From: Pantoea sp. Ep11b
GTDB lineage: Bacteria; Pseudomonadota; Gammaproteobacteria; Enterobacterales; Enterobacteriaceae
Reading direction: 5' to 3'
Assembly (NCBI RefSeq): GCF_040783975.1
Contig: NZ_CP160631.1
Location: forward strand, 3,224,001 to 3,288,000
Length of the DNA stretch: 64,000 nucleotides
The notes beneath the pieces are model-generated. The model made no database searches, was not told where the DNA came from, and saw only the letters and a list, made by a program, of their open reading frames with translations. The translations under genes were made by a program, and so were the position numbers. Below are positions 9,658 to 18,616 of this stretch, in pieces (positions within the stretch are counted from its first letter, which is position 1; each line of letters starts with the position of its first letter).

Positions 9658-10263
9658 TTACATTGCCAGCCACGCGTAGCCCTGATTCTGCAGGGTTGAT
9701 ACGGTGGTCGGACTGGAAAGCGCATGGATGACCGATTTATCAATCCAGTTATTCGGATAGTGATGGAATGCCACAGACTGATCGCAGACTGAGACTTTCA
9801 CACCCGCCTGATTCAGCTCATTAATCAGCTTGAGGTTGGGATTGTCGATGCCATAAAACTGTCTGAAATGGGCGTTATCCAGCATGGCCGGGGTCGCATC
9901 ACCGGTGACCGAAACCACAAACTTCAGCTGATCCGCCGGGACACCCGAGGCGATATAGAGATTTACCACGCGCGCCACGCGCTCCAGTCCCAGATTAGGG
10001 GCGGTCATGGCGCCGTCGCTGCGGGTGATCTGAAAAACGATTTTATTACTGAGGCCCGCGACCGGTTTAAACGCGGCATCAGGCTCGTAATGAATTTTGC
10101 CGTATCCTTCAATGGCGGGTGTGCTCCAGAATCCTTCGGCTTCCTGAGGCTCGGTTGCAAAATGGCGTGAAACTTTGTCATAAATATCGCCACTCTGAGT
10201 GACAGCCGCGCCAACGACGCCGCCAATAATGGCGATTAACGCGTAAGAAACCACTGAACGCAT
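9658..10263 (-). CDS. exported DsrE-like protein, copy 2
   Basis: From the ATG at 10263 (after GGAGAGAAGT) the product has 201 residues. An N-terminal hydrophobic segment (VVSYALIAIIGGVVGAAV) is followed by a domain closely matching the downstream copy, sharing FWSTPAIEGYGKIHY, KIVFQI, PNLGLERVARV and CDQSVAFH. The 31-base gap to copy 1 on the same strand suggests one transcript. The open frame could begin at 10281 but lacks a ribosome-binding site there. The function is unknown; it is the first gene of the pair and follows a long AT-rich non-coding region containing its likely promoter. Confidence 0.8.
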   Translation of the reverse strand: MRSVVSYALIAIIGGVVGAAVTQSGDIYDKVSRHFATEPQEAEGFWSTPAIEGYGKIHYEPDAAFKPVAGLSNKIVFQITRSDGAMTAPNLGLERVARVVNLYIASGVPADQLKFVVSVTGDATPAMLDNAHFRQFYGIDNPNLKLINELNQAGVKVSVCDQSVAFHHYPNNWIDKSVIHALSSPTTVSTLQNQGYAWLAM

Positions 10264-11022
10264 ATTACTTCTCTCCGGCAAATCAAATAAGGTCTGGCAG
10301 ATTCAGGACTGAATCTGGTCGGCTATCTATATCACAGCACGGGTATAACTCACGCCTGTGTAAATTCAGGTCAGCACCACAGTGATAACCCGCCAAAATG
10401 ATTCACCGGCAGAATTAATCGAAAAGTTTCATACAGCGTGAAAAAGGGTATTCTTAGAAATGGCCCTGATGATTCAACCCTTCACCTCACAGTTTCTCGT
10501 CATTAAGAAATAAAAAGCAGCCAGGCTTAGCTGGAATAAAAAAAGAGAAAGGGGAATAACGATTTAATTTGTCGATGGCAGAATAAAAGATTTCTGAATT
10601 TCTGGCGTGACTTTTTCAGAGTAGACCTGGAAAAAACCGTGCCACATTCAATTTTTTTGAGTGAATTTACATAACTTTAAAAAAAGGGCCGGCACCCTTT
10701 TTATCCTCACCCAGCATTTTCTGCTCTATTCTGGCGATGCCTGACCGGATCCATTGAATAACCCGCCATTTTCCTCTTCGCTCACGCGGCAATCCCTTCA
10801 GGGCTGGTATCGTTTAACTGCCGTTTAGGTTACCGTGATATTCAATTTTTTTCGCCAAAATCCACGATCTTGCACAAATTACGCCGGGCAGCAGGCAGAA
10901 AACGCCATTTCTTTCTTTTAGTGCTCTGGTTAAGATAGGGCCGGACTGCTGCGATCGGCGAAATGGGGAACGTTCCCGCTGCGCATCTGTCCATTCTCAG
11001 GGCCCCTCTACAGGATTAAGGC
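10264..11022. other. 759-base intergenic region, no gene recognised
   Basis: This is the longest gap in the window. The part from about 10420 to 10710 is clearly AT-richer than the surroundings. I find no open frame with a ribosome-binding site, and no trace of perM, which occupies this side of bepA in E. coli. It contains an isolated terminator-like hairpin at 10681-10702. A possible -10 for bepA (TAAGAT, 10931-10936) lies near the right end. Confidence 0.6.
10681..10702. terminator. orphan bidirectional terminator hairpin
   Basis: AAAAAGGG and CCCTTTTT pair around a 6-base loop. The minus-strand reading ends in seven T's and the plus-strand reading in five, so either direction is possible. 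No coding gene ends nearby in either direction. Confidence 0.6.
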
Positions 11023-12486
11023 ATGTTGAACCGGTTAAAGAAAACGCTGATCGCCGCGCTCCTTCCGACACTCATCTTCACAACACTCTCACCGGCTTAT
11101 GCCGATATCAGTGATTCGCTTCCCGATATCGGCACCACAGCCGGTTCGACGCTGTCGATTAATCAGGAGCTGCAGATGGGCGACTTCTATGTGCGCCAGC
11201 TGCGCGCCAGTGCCCCGCTGATTAACGATCCGCTGCTGAATCAGTACATCAATCAGCTGGGCCAGCGCCTGGTTTCGCACGCCGACGCCGTGAAAACGCC
11301 TTTCCACTTCTTCCTGATCCAGAACGATGAGCTTAATGCCTTTGCCTTCTTTGGGGGCAATGTAGTGCTGCACTCGGCCCTGTTCCGTTTTACCGAGAAT
11401 GAAAGCCAGCTGGCGTCCGTGATGGCGCATGAGATCTCACACGTTACCCAGCGCCACCTGGCACGCGCGATGGAAGACCAGAAGCGCAATGCGCCGCTGA
11501 CCTGGGTCGGCGCGCTGGGCTCAATTCTGCTGGCGATGGCCAGTCCGCAGGCGGGCATGGCCGCCCTGACCGGCACCCTGGCAGGCACACAGCAGGGCAT
11601 CATCAGCTTTACCCAGGGTAATGAGCAGGAGGCCGACCGTATCGGGATTCAGGTTCTGCAGCGTGCCGGGTTCGATCCTCAGGCGATGCCGAACTTCCTG
11701 CAGAAGCTGGCCGATCAGAGCCGCTTCTCCTCAAAGCCGCCTGAGATCCTGCTGACGCACCCGCTGCCCGACAGCCGTCTGGCGGATGCCCGCAACCGGG
11801 CGAATCAGATGCGGCCCGTAGTGGTGCAGTCGACGGAAGATTTCTATCTGGCGAAGGTGCGTGCGCTGGGGATGTACCCGACCGGACGCAATCAGCTGAC
11901 CGACGAACTGCTGAGTCAGTATGCGGGCGGCAATGCCCGTGAGCAGATGGCGTCACAATATGGCAAAGCCATACAGTTTCTGCAGGCGAAAAGCTTTGCC
12001 GATGCGAAGCGCATCATGACGCCGTTACTGGCGAAGCAGCCCAACAATATCTGGTTCCTGGATATCATGTCGGACATCGACATCGGCCTGAATCAGCCGC
12101 AGCAGGCCATTGCGCTGCTGAGCGCCGCCAGCGGAGCCAAAAACAGCCCGGTGGTCCAGCTTAACCTCGCCAATGCCTATGTCGAAGCGAAGCAGTATGC
12201 CAGCGCCAGCCGGATCCTGAATCGCTACACCTGGACCAACAAAGATGACCCCAACGGCTGGGACCTGCTGGCGCAGGCGTCTGCCCAGCAGGGACTGAAT
12301 GATGAAGAGCTCTCCGCGCGGGCGGAGAGTCTGGCGCTGAATGGTCAGCTCGACCAGGCGATTACCACCCTCAGCAGCGCCAGCGCCCAGGTGCCGCTCG
12401 GCAGCCTGAAGCAGGCGCGCTACGACGCCCGTATCGACCAGCTGCGTCAGTTACAGCAGCGCTTTAAACAGTATCAGAAAGGGTAA
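11023..12486 (+). CDS. bepA: periplasmic metalloprotease/chaperone BepA
   Basis: BepA assists assembly of LptD and degrades stalled outer-membrane proteins. The product has 487 residues, identical in length to E. coli BepA. A Sec signal peptide ends near PAYADIS (residues 1-27); the M48 zinc site is in [13 protein letters not shown] near residue 136, with the third ligand in NEQEADRIG; the C-terminal part carries TPR-like repeats (about residues 310-480) that dock on the BAM complex. It heads a two-gene unit with yfgD, 28 bases downstream. Confidence 0.97.
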   Translation: MLNRLKKTLIAALLPTLIFTTLSPAYADISDSLPDIGTTAGSTLSINQELQMGDFYVRQLRASAPLINDPLLNQYINQLGQRLVSHADAVKTPFHFFLIQNDELNAFAFFGGNVVLHSALFRFTENESQLASVMAHEISHVTQRHLARAMEDQKRNAPLTWVGALGSILLAMASPQAGMAALTGTLAGTQQGIISFTQGNEQEADRIGIQVLQRAGFDPQAMPNFLQKLADQSRFSSKPPEILLTHPLPDSRLADARNRANQMRPVVVQSTEDFYLAKVRALGMYPTGRNQLTDELLSQYAGGNAREQMASQYGKAIQFLQAKSFADAKRIMTPLLAKQPNNIWFLDIMSDIDIGLNQPQQAIALLSAASGAKNSPVVQLNLANAYVEAKQYASASRILNRYTWTNKDDPNGWDLLAQASAQQGLNDEELSARAESLALNGQLDQAITTLSSASAQVPLGSLKQARYDARIDQLRQLQQRFKQYQKG

Positions 12487-12514
12487 AATTCACCGCCACA
12501 GAAGGAGAATCAGG

Positions 12515-12856
12515 ATGGTGACGATCTATCATAACCCGCGCTGCAGCAAGAGCCGCGAAACGCTGGCGCTGCTTACCGCTCGCGGCATAGAGCCGGAGGT
12601 GGTGCTCTATCTGCAGACACCACCCGATCGCGAAACGCTGCAAATCCTGTTGCAGAAGCTGGGGATGCAGAGCGCACGGGCATTGATGCGGACTAAAGAG
12701 ACGATCTATCGCGAGCTGGCACTCAGCGACAAAAGCGAAAGTGTGCTGCTGGATGCGCTGGTGAATAATCCGGTGCTGATTGAGAGGCCGATTGTAATTA
12801 ATGGCGACAGGGCACGCATCGGCCGTCCGCCGGAAGCGGTGCTCGACATTCTTTAA
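12515..12856 (+). CDS. yfgD: ArsC-family protein YfgD
   Basis: The 113-residue thioredoxin-fold protein has the ArsC-type catalytic cysteine in [10 protein letters not shown] (Cys10) and the downstream segment [19 protein letters not shown] that contains conserved arginines. Such proteins are related to glutaredoxin-linked arsenate reductases, but the chromosomal YfgD type has not been shown to provide arsenate resistance and there are no ars genes nearby. It follows bepA with a clear AAGGAGAATCAGG ribosome-binding region and converges on hda, overlapping its end by four bases. Confidence 0.9.
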   Translation: MVTIYHNPRCSKSRETLALLTARGIEPEVVLYLQTPPDRETLQILLQKLGMQSARALMRTKETIYRELALSDKSESVLLDALVNNPVLIERPIVINGDRARIGRPPEAVLDIL

Positions 12857-13554
12857 AGGCCGAGCGTCTCTTTTACGAATGGAATGGTGAGTTTGCGCTG
12901 GGCGCTGATAGAAGCGCGATCGAGCCGATCCAGTGTATCGAACAGGGTGCGCATTTCACGATCCAGCCGCTTCAGCAGGAAACGGCCCACATCTTCCGGC
13001 AGTTCAAATCCGCGCAATCCGGCGCGCAGCTGAAGTGCCTGGAGTTTATCTTCATCAGAGAGCGGCTGCAGGCGATAGATCTGACCCCAGTCCAGCCGTG
13101 ACGCGAGATCGGGCAGTTGCAGATTAAGCTGACGCGGTGGACGATCGCCGGTAATAAACAGGCGCGTGTTACCGGTTTCGAGGATACGGTTGTAGAGATC
13201 GAAGATCGCCATTTCCCACTCCGGCTCGCCGGCAATACATTCGATGTTATCGATGCAGACCAGCGACAGCTGCTCCATCCCTTCCAGCACTTCCGGCACA
13301 AACCAGGTACGTTTATCGAGCGGCACATAGCCGACCGCCTCATTGCGCGCTGACATCTCCGCGCAGGCGGCATGCAGCAGATGGCTTCGTCCGCCCCCTT
13401 CGCGTGACCAGAAGTAGAGATAGCTGCCATGTTGCTGATTAAGAGCGCCTTTCAGTGCGGCAATCAGCGACGGGTTTTCCCCCGGCCAGAAGCTGGAGAA
13501 GGTTTCGTCGTCTGGTAAATAAAGTGGCAATGACAATTGTGCCGGCGTGTTCAG
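12853..13554 (-). CDS. hda: DnaA regulatory inactivator Hda, CTG start
   Basis: Hda is an AAA+ protein that, bound to the DNA-loaded beta clamp, stimulates ATP hydrolysis by DnaA and so prevents over-initiation. Similarity to E. coli Hda begins at [18 protein letters not shown], and there is no ATG, GTG or TTG near that point. A CTG at 13554 preceded by GAGGTG at five bases gives exactly 233 residues, as in E. coli where hda is known to start at CUG. The clamp-binding motif QLSLPL is at residues 5-10. The open frame to 13602 would add 16 residues without support. uraA and upp lie upstream on the same strand. Confidence 0.93.
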   Translation of the reverse strand: MNTPAQLSLPLYLPDDETFSSFWPGENPSLIAALKGALNQQHGSYLYFWSREGGGRSHLLHAACAEMSARNEAVGYVPLDKRTWFVPEVLEGMEQLSLVCIDNIECIAGEPEWEMAIFDLYNRILETGNTRLFITGDRPPRQLNLQLPDLASRLDWGQIYRLQPLSDEDKLQALQLRAGLRGFELPEDVGRFLLKRLDREMRTLFDTLDRLDRASISAQRKLTIPFVKETLGL

Positions 13555-13661
13555 AAGCACCTCAGCAAGAGAACAAGCAAAAAATCGGGGGAAGTCTAAC
13601 ACAGTTTTCAGAAAGAGATGAATGGGGCGTCCCTGCCCCGATCCCGTGACTCAGGCCGGGA

Positions 13662-14945
13662 TCACGGTTCGCGCGGTTCGTCGGCTTCCAGCACCACTTC
13701 TTCCGGGCGCAGCAGCGAGATCACACGGAAGATCAGCGCCAGGCCAACACCCACGATCGTCGCCAGCGCCATGCCTTTCAGCTCCGCCGCGCCGATATGC
13801 ACCTTCGCGCCGCTGACGCCGATGATCAGGATCACGGAGGTGAGGATCAGGTTCTGCGCCTTGTTGTAATCGACTTTAGATTCGATCAGTACGCGGATAC
13901 CGGATGCGCCGATCACGCCATACAGCAGCAGCGAGACGCCACCCATGACCGGCACCGGGATCGCCTGGATCATCGCCGCCAGCTTGCCGACGCAGGAGAG
14001 CAGGATCGCCAGAATTGCCGCGCCGCCGATGACCCAGGTACTGTAGACACGGGTAATCGCCATCACGCCAATATTCTCGCCGTAGGTGGTGTTCGGCGTG
14101 GAACCGAAGAAGCCGGAGATGACCGTCGATAAGCCGTTGGCAAACATCGAACGATGCAGACCCGGGTCGCGGATCAGATCCTTTTTCACGATATTGGCGG
14201 TAACGACCAGATGACCGATATGCTCGGCGATGACCACCAGCGCCGCAGGCAGAATCGTCAGCATCGCCACCCACTCAAAACGCGGCGTGTAGAAGGTTGG
14301 CAGGGCAAACCACGGCGCGCGCTCGACGCCGCTCCAGTCCACGATACCCATCGCTGCGGAGAGCAGATATCCCACGACCACCCCAACCAGAATCGGGATG
14401 ATCGCCAGGAAACCGCGGAACAGCACCGAACCGAATACCGTCACCGCCAGCGTCACCAGCGAGATCAGTACCGTTTTACTGTCGGGCGCACTGCCTTCAG
14501 CGGGCAGCAGGCCCGCCATATTGGCGGCCACGCCAGCCAGTTCCAGACCAATGACGGCGACAATCGCCCCCATCGCTGCGGGCGGAAACATCACGTCGAG
14601 CCAGCCGGTCCCGGCGCGTCTGACGATCAGTGCCACAATGCAGAACAGCACGCCACACAGAATAAATCCGCCCAGCGCCACCTCATAGCCCAGCGGCAGC
14701 AGCAGCAACACCGGCGAGATAAACGCAAAACTGGATCCCAGGTAGGCGGGGATTTTGCCTTTACAGATAAAGAGATAAATCAGTGTGCCCACCCCGTTGA
14801 ACAGCAGCACGGTGGCCGGGTTGATATGGAACAGAATCGGCACCAGCACGGTGGCGCCAAACATGGCGAACAGGTGTTGCAGGCTGAGCGGAATGGTTTG
14901 CAGTAACGGCGGTCGTTCACTGACGCCAATGGCGCGACGAGTCAT
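13662..14945 (-). CDS. uraA: uracil:proton symporter UraA
   Basis: UraA imports uracil across the inner membrane and works with Upp to salvage it. Two adjacent ATGs (14948 and 14945) fit; the second has better spacing from AAGGGGA and gives 427 residues beginning MTRRAIGVSERPPLLQ, against 429 in E. coli. About 14 hydrophobic segments are visible, including the signature FGSTPNTTYGENIGVMAITR in the transport core. It follows upp with a terminator-like hairpin between them, suggesting partial readthrough. Confidence 0.96.
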   Translation of the reverse strand: MTRRAIGVSERPPLLQTIPLSLQHLFAMFGATVLVPILFHINPATVLLFNGVGTLIYLFICKGKIPAYLGSSFAFISPVLLLLPLGYEVALGGFILCGVLFCIVALIVRRAGTGWLDVMFPPAAMGAIVAVIGLELAGVAANMAGLLPAEGSAPDSKTVLISLVTLAVTVFGSVLFRGFLAIIPILVGVVVGYLLSAAMGIVDWSGVERAPWFALPTFYTPRFEWVAMLTILPAALVVIAEHIGHLVVTANIVKKDLIRDPGLHRSMFANGLSTVISGFFGSTPNTTYGENIGVMAITRVYSTWVIGGAAILAILLSCVGKLAAMIQAIPVPVMGGVSLLLYGVIGASGIRVLIESKVDYNKAQNLILTSVILIIGVSGAKVHIGAAELKGMALATIVGVGLALIFRVISLLRPEEVVLEADEPREP

Positions 14946-15023
14946 CATTTATCCCCTTAGGTTATCTCTCCCGCCGGTCCGCGCCGCAGCAGCAGGCGCG
15001 CCCGTTCCGGGCACTTTTTTTTG

Positions 15024-15052
15024 CCAAAAAAAAGCCGACTCTCTGGTCGGCT
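15024..15052 (-). terminator. terminator or attenuator between upp and uraA
   Basis: AGCCGAC (15033-15039) and GTCGGCT (15046-15052) form a 7-bp stem followed on the minus strand by a run of T's (15025-15032). It lies 7 bases after upp, so it would end most upp transcripts and lower uraA expression. Confidence 0.85.
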
Positions 15053-15059
15053 ATGCGAT

Positions 15060-15686
15060 TTATTTGGTTCCGAAAATTTTGTCCCCGGCATCGCCGAGTC
15101 CGGGAATGATGTAACCCTTTTCGTTCAGCCCCTGATCCACTGATGCGGTGTACAGCTCAACATCCGGATGCGCTTTCTCCAGTGCCGCGATCCCTTCCGG
15201 CGCCGCCACCAGCACCAGCACCTTGATGCTGGAGCAGCCCGCTTTCTTCAGCAGGTCGATGGTAGCGATCATAGAGCCACCGGTAGCCAGCATCGGATCG
15301 ACGACCAGCGCCAGGCGCTCTTCGATGTTAGACACCAGCTTCTGGAAGTAAGGCACCGGCTCCAGCGTCTCTTCATCGCGGTAGACGCCCACCACGCTGA
15401 TACGGGCGCTGGGAACGTGCTCCAGCACCCCTTCCATCATGCCAAGACCGGCACGCAGAATCGGCACCACCGTGATTTTTTTGCCTTTGATCTGGTCGAT
15501 CTCTACCGGGCCGTTCCAGCCCTCAATGGTGACGCGCTCTGTTTCCAGATCGGCAGTCGCTTCGTAGGTCAGCAGGCTGCCCACTTCCGACGCCAGCTCG
15601 CGAAAACGCTTTGTACTGATATCATGCTCACGCATCAGGCCCAGTTTATGTTTGACCAGCGGGTGTCTGACTTCCACGATCTTCAT
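15060..15686 (-). CDS. upp: uracil phosphoribosyltransferase
   Basis: Upp converts uracil and PRPP to UMP. The 208-residue product equals E. coli Upp in length, starting [16 protein letters not shown]. The PRPP-binding loop [19 protein letters not shown] and the uracil-binding end [17 protein letters not shown] are intact. It is the first gene of upp-uraA and is divergent from purM, sharing a 229-base control region with the PurR box. Confidence 0.97.
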   Translation of the reverse strand: MKIVEVRHPLVKHKLGLMREHDISTKRFRELASEVGSLLTYEATADLETERVTIEGWNGPVEIDQIKGKKITVVPILRAGLGMMEGVLEHVPSARISVVGVYRDEETLEPVPYFQKLVSNIEERLALVVDPMLATGGSMIATIDLLKKAGCSSIKVLVLVAAPEGIAALEKAHPDVELYTASVDQGLNEKGYIIPGLGDAGDKIFGTK

Positions 15687-15835
15687 TGGTGTTCTCCCGG
15701 AATGAGTTGAGCTAAAAAAAATCGCGGGATTATACCGCCTTTTGGACGGCGCGCCACCTCTCCTTGCGCAATACCGCGGCTTTTACAGGGATAAACAGAG
15801 GATTGATGAAATTCGTCCGATGCGCAATCCCGGAC

Positions 15836-15851
15836 TCGCAAACGTTTGCCT
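15836..15851 (+). promoter_or_regulatory. PurR operator of purM-purN
   Basis: TCGCAAACGTTTGCCT contains the perfect palindromic core GCAAACGTTTGC and agrees with the PurR consensus at all fixed positions except the first. A likely -10 (TAGAAT, 15858-15863) lies just downstream, so a bound repressor would cover the promoter. Confidence 0.82.
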
Positions 15852-15915
15852 GCACTGATAGAATTGCCGCGCTTTATTTTAAACCACCAACCGCAACTCG
15901 CGTGGGGACCTCGCA

Positions 15916-16956
15916 GTGACCGACAAAACCTCTCTCAGTTACAAAGACGCCGGTGTTGATATTGATGCTGGTAACGCTCTGGTTGACCGTATTAAAGGCG
16001 TAGTGAAAAAGACGCGTCGCCCGGAAGTGATGGGTGGACTGGGCGGTTTTGGTGCGCTTTGCGCGCTGCCGCAGAAATACCGTGAACCCGTGCTGGTTTC
16101 CGGCACCGATGGCGTGGGCACCAAGCTGCGTCTGGCGATGGATCTCAAACGTCACGATGCCATCGGCGTTGACCTGGTCGCGATGTGCGTCAACGATCTG
16201 GTGGTTCAGGGCGCCGAGCCGCTCTTCTTCCTCGACTATTACGCCACCGGGAAACTGGATGTGGAAACGGCCTCTGCGGTGATTACCGGTATCGCTGAAG
16301 GGTGTCTGCAGTCAGGTTGTGCGCTGGTAGGCGGTGAAACCGCCGAGATGCCAGGCATGTATCACGGCGAAGATTATGACGTGGCCGGGTTCTGCGTCGG
16401 CGTGGTGGAAAAGTCAGAAATCATTGATGGCAGCAAGGTGCAGGATGGCGACGTACTGATCGCCCTCGGCTCCAGCGGCCCGCACTCTAATGGTTATTCG
16501 CTGGTGCGCAAAATTCTGGAAGTCAGCAACACCGATCCGCTGTCTGAACAGCTGGAAGGCAAACCACTGGCCGACCATCTGCTGGAACCGACCCGCATCT
16601 ATGTGAAGAACATCCTGAGCCTGATTGAGCAGGTCGATGTGCACGCGATTGCGCATCTGACCGGCGGCGGCTTCTGGGAAAATATTCCGCGCGTGCTGCC
16701 TGACAACACCCAGGCGGTCATCGACGAGAAGAGCTGGCAGTGGCCGGCCGTCTTCAGCTGGCTGCAGCAGGCGGGCAACGTCAGCCGTTTCGAGATGTAT
16801 CGCACCTTTAACTGCGGTGTGGGCATGGTCATTGCCCTGAGTCCGGCCGACGCCGATAAGGCGATTGCGCTGATGCAGGCGGCGGGCGAGAAAGCCTGGA
16901 AGCTGGGCGTGATCAAAGCGTCTGATGCTGAAGAGCGTGTGGTTATTAACGGATGA
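15916..16956 (+). CDS. purM: phosphoribosylformylglycinamidine cyclo-ligase (AIR synthetase)
   Basis: PurM closes FGAM to AIR with ATP, step 5 of purine synthesis. It starts at GTG (15916) after GGGGAC and has 346 residues, one more than E. coli PurM. The start [19 protein letters not shown] and signatures [24 protein letters not shown] and [15 protein letters not shown] are conserved. It overlaps purN by four bases (ATGA), so the two are translationally coupled. Confidence 0.97.
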   Translation: MTDKTSLSYKDAGVDIDAGNALVDRIKGVVKKTRRPEVMGGLGGFGALCALPQKYREPVLVSGTDGVGTKLRLAMDLKRHDAIGVDLVAMCVNDLVVQGAEPLFFLDYYATGKLDVETASAVITGIAEGCLQSGCALVGGETAEMPGMYHGEDYDVAGFCVGVVEKSEIIDGSKVQDGDVLIALGSSGPHSNGYSLVRKILEVSNTDPLSEQLEGKPLADHLLEPTRIYVKNILSLIEQVDVHAIAHLTGGGFWENIPRVLPDNTQAVIDEKSWQWPAVFSWLQQAGNVSRFEMYRTFNCGVGMVIALSPADADKAIALMQAAGEKAWKLGVIKASDAEERVVING

Positions 16957-17591
16957 AAAAGCTGGTTGTACTGATTTCCGGCAACGGAAGTAACCTTCAG
17001 TCCATCCTTGACGCCTGTGCAAGCGGGCGGATTCACGGCAGCGTGGCTGCCGTGTTCAGCAACCGTGCCGCCGCGTATGGCCTGACGCGGGCGCAGGAGG
17101 CGGGCGTACCCGCGCATGCGCTTGCCGCCAGCGACTTCGCCGACCGTGAAGCCTTTGATCGCCAGCTTATCGCGGCGATCGAGGCGTACTCGCCCGATCT
17201 GGTTGTGCTGGCGGGCTATATGCGGATCCTCAGCCCCGCGTTCGTCGCCCATTTTCACAATCGCCTGCTGAATATCCACCCTTCTCTGCTGCCGAAATAT
17301 CCGGGCCTGCATACGCACCGTCAGGCGCTGGAGAATGGCGACAGCGAACATGGCACCTCCGTGCATTTTGTCACCGAAGAGCTGGATGGTGGCCCGGTGA
17401 TCCTGCAGGCGAAAGTCCCGGTTTTCCCTGGCGATAGCGAAGCGGAGATTACCGAACGGGTTCAGCATCAGGAGCATGCGATCTATCCGCTGGTGATCGG
17501 CTGGTTTGTCGAGGGCAGGCTGACGATGCGTGACGGTAAAGCCTGGCTGGATGGCAAACCGCTGCCGCCGCAGGGCTATGCTAACGACTGA
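16953..17591 (+). CDS. purN: phosphoribosylglycinamide formyltransferase 1
   Basis: PurN transfers a formyl group from 10-formyl-THF to GAR, step 3 of purine synthesis. The 212-residue product (same length as E. coli) starts [18 protein letters not shown], with the phosphate-binding Gly-rich loop at residues 10-14 and the catalytic segment [16 protein letters not shown] (Asn and His of the active site) near residue 106. The conserved aspartate is in [10 protein letters not shown] terminator follows at 17724-17743. Confidence 0.97.
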   Translation: MKKLVVLISGNGSNLQSILDACASGRIHGSVAAVFSNRAAAYGLTRAQEAGVPAHALAASDFADREAFDRQLIAAIEAYSPDLVVLAGYMRILSPAFVAHFHNRLLNIHPSLLPKYPGLHTHRQALENGDSEHGTSVHFVTEELDGGPVILQAKVPVFPGDSEAEITERVQHQEHAIYPLVIGWFVEGRLTMRDGKAWLDGKPLPPQGYAND

Positions 17592-17723
17592 GGCGGCGGG
17601 GAAAGCCGGTGCTTTCTGGCAGAGTAACGGCGCAGCGAGCCTGAGCAAAGCGGTAAAAAAACGCCCTCGCTCAGCGCAGGCGATGACGTCCCCTCCCTGA
17701 AGGCTAACATTTTGCGATGTCTG

Positions 17724-17743
17724 AAAACGCTCCCGGCGTTTTT
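17724..17743. terminator. terminator between purN and pstB
   Basis: AAAACGC (17724-17730) pairs with GCGTTTT (17736-17742) around TCCCG, with T's following on the plus strand and on the minus strand. It can serve both converging units. Confidence 0.75.
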
Positions 17744-17836
17744 ATCCCTGGCCCGTCAGTTGCTACTGCGGGCACAGGCTTTTATCGCTTCGATGACATG
17801 AGCCGCCCTGAAAGCCGTCTGCCCCCTGCCCCCGAC

Positions 17837-18610
17837 TTAGCCGTAGCGCCCCGTAATATAATCTTCGGTCCGACGCTGTTTCGGCGCGGTAAAGATGCGA
17901 TCGGTCTCGTCAAACTCCACTAACGTGCCCTGATGCATAAATGCGGTGTAATCGGAGACGCGCGACGCCTGCTGCATGTTATGCGTCACCAGCACCAGCG
18001 TGAAATGCTGCCTGAGCGTGGTCATCAGCTCTTCAATGACCAGCGTAGAGATGGGATCCAGCGCGGAAGTCGGCTCATCCAGCAGCAGCACTTCCGGCTC
18101 AATCGCGATGGCGCGGGCGATCACCAGACGCTGCTGCTGGCCGGTAGAGAGCGTCAGCGCATTCTGCGACAGCTGGTCTTTCACCTCACTCCAGAGCGCC
18201 GCCGCCCGCAGCGCCCGTTCGCAGGCTTCGTTCAGCACCCGCCGATCGCGCACGCCCTGCAGACGCAGTCCGTAGACCACATTTTCATAGATCGATTTAG
18301 GAAAGGGGTTGGGCCGCTGAAACACCATGCCGACCCGACGGCGCAGCGCCGAGAGATCCTGTTCGGGGCGCAGGATCGACTGCGATCCCAGCAGCACGTC
18401 ACCCTCGACCCGGCAGTGATCGATCACGTCGTTCATGCGGTTAAAGCAGCGCAGCAGCGTCGATTTACCACAGCCTGAAGGACCAATCAGCGCGGTGATC
18501 CTGTTTTTTGGCACCTGCAGCGAAATATCCTGCAGCGCCTGGCGCTCGCCATACCACAGCGACAGATGGTTAACGGTCAGCGCGATATCCGTGTCGGACG
18601 TCATAGTCAT
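17837..18610 (-). CDS. pstB: phosphate ABC transporter ATP-binding protein PstB (second-type Pst)
   Basis: This is the ATPase of a phosphate-type importer, 257 residues from the ATG at 18610; an ATG two codons later (18604) has better spacing from AGG. Walker A (GPSGCGKST), a Q-loop, Walker B ([13 protein letters not shown]) and the H-loop ([10 protein letters not shown]) are all present. The ABC signature reads LSTGQQQR rather than the usual LSGGQ of PstB. It closes the pstC-pstA-pstB unit; no pstS or phoU is nearby, so the binding protein must be encoded elsewhere or supplied by another Pst system. Confidence 0.9.
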   Translation of the reverse strand: MTMTSDTDIALTVNHLSLWYGERQALQDISLQVPKNRITALIGPSGCGKSTLLRCFNRMNDVIDHCRVEGDVLLGSQSILRPEQDLSALRRRVGMVFQRPNPFPKSIYENVVYGLRLQGVRDRRVLNEACERALRAAALWSEVKDQLSQNALTLSTGQQQRLVIARAIAIEPEVLLLDEPTSALDPISTLVIEELMTTLRQHFTLVLVTHNMQQASRVSDYTAFMHQGTLVEFDETDRIFTAPKQRRTEDYITGRYG

Positions 18611-18616
18611 AGCCTG

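Noticed and set aside
10703..11000. Possible perM remnant beside bepA
   Set aside because: I looked in the reverse complement for the start of PerM and found no recognisable segment.
17717..17923. 68-codon open frame on the plus strand after purN
   Set aside because: It contains the purN/pst terminator hairpin, has no ribosome-binding site and its 3' half is antisense to pstB.
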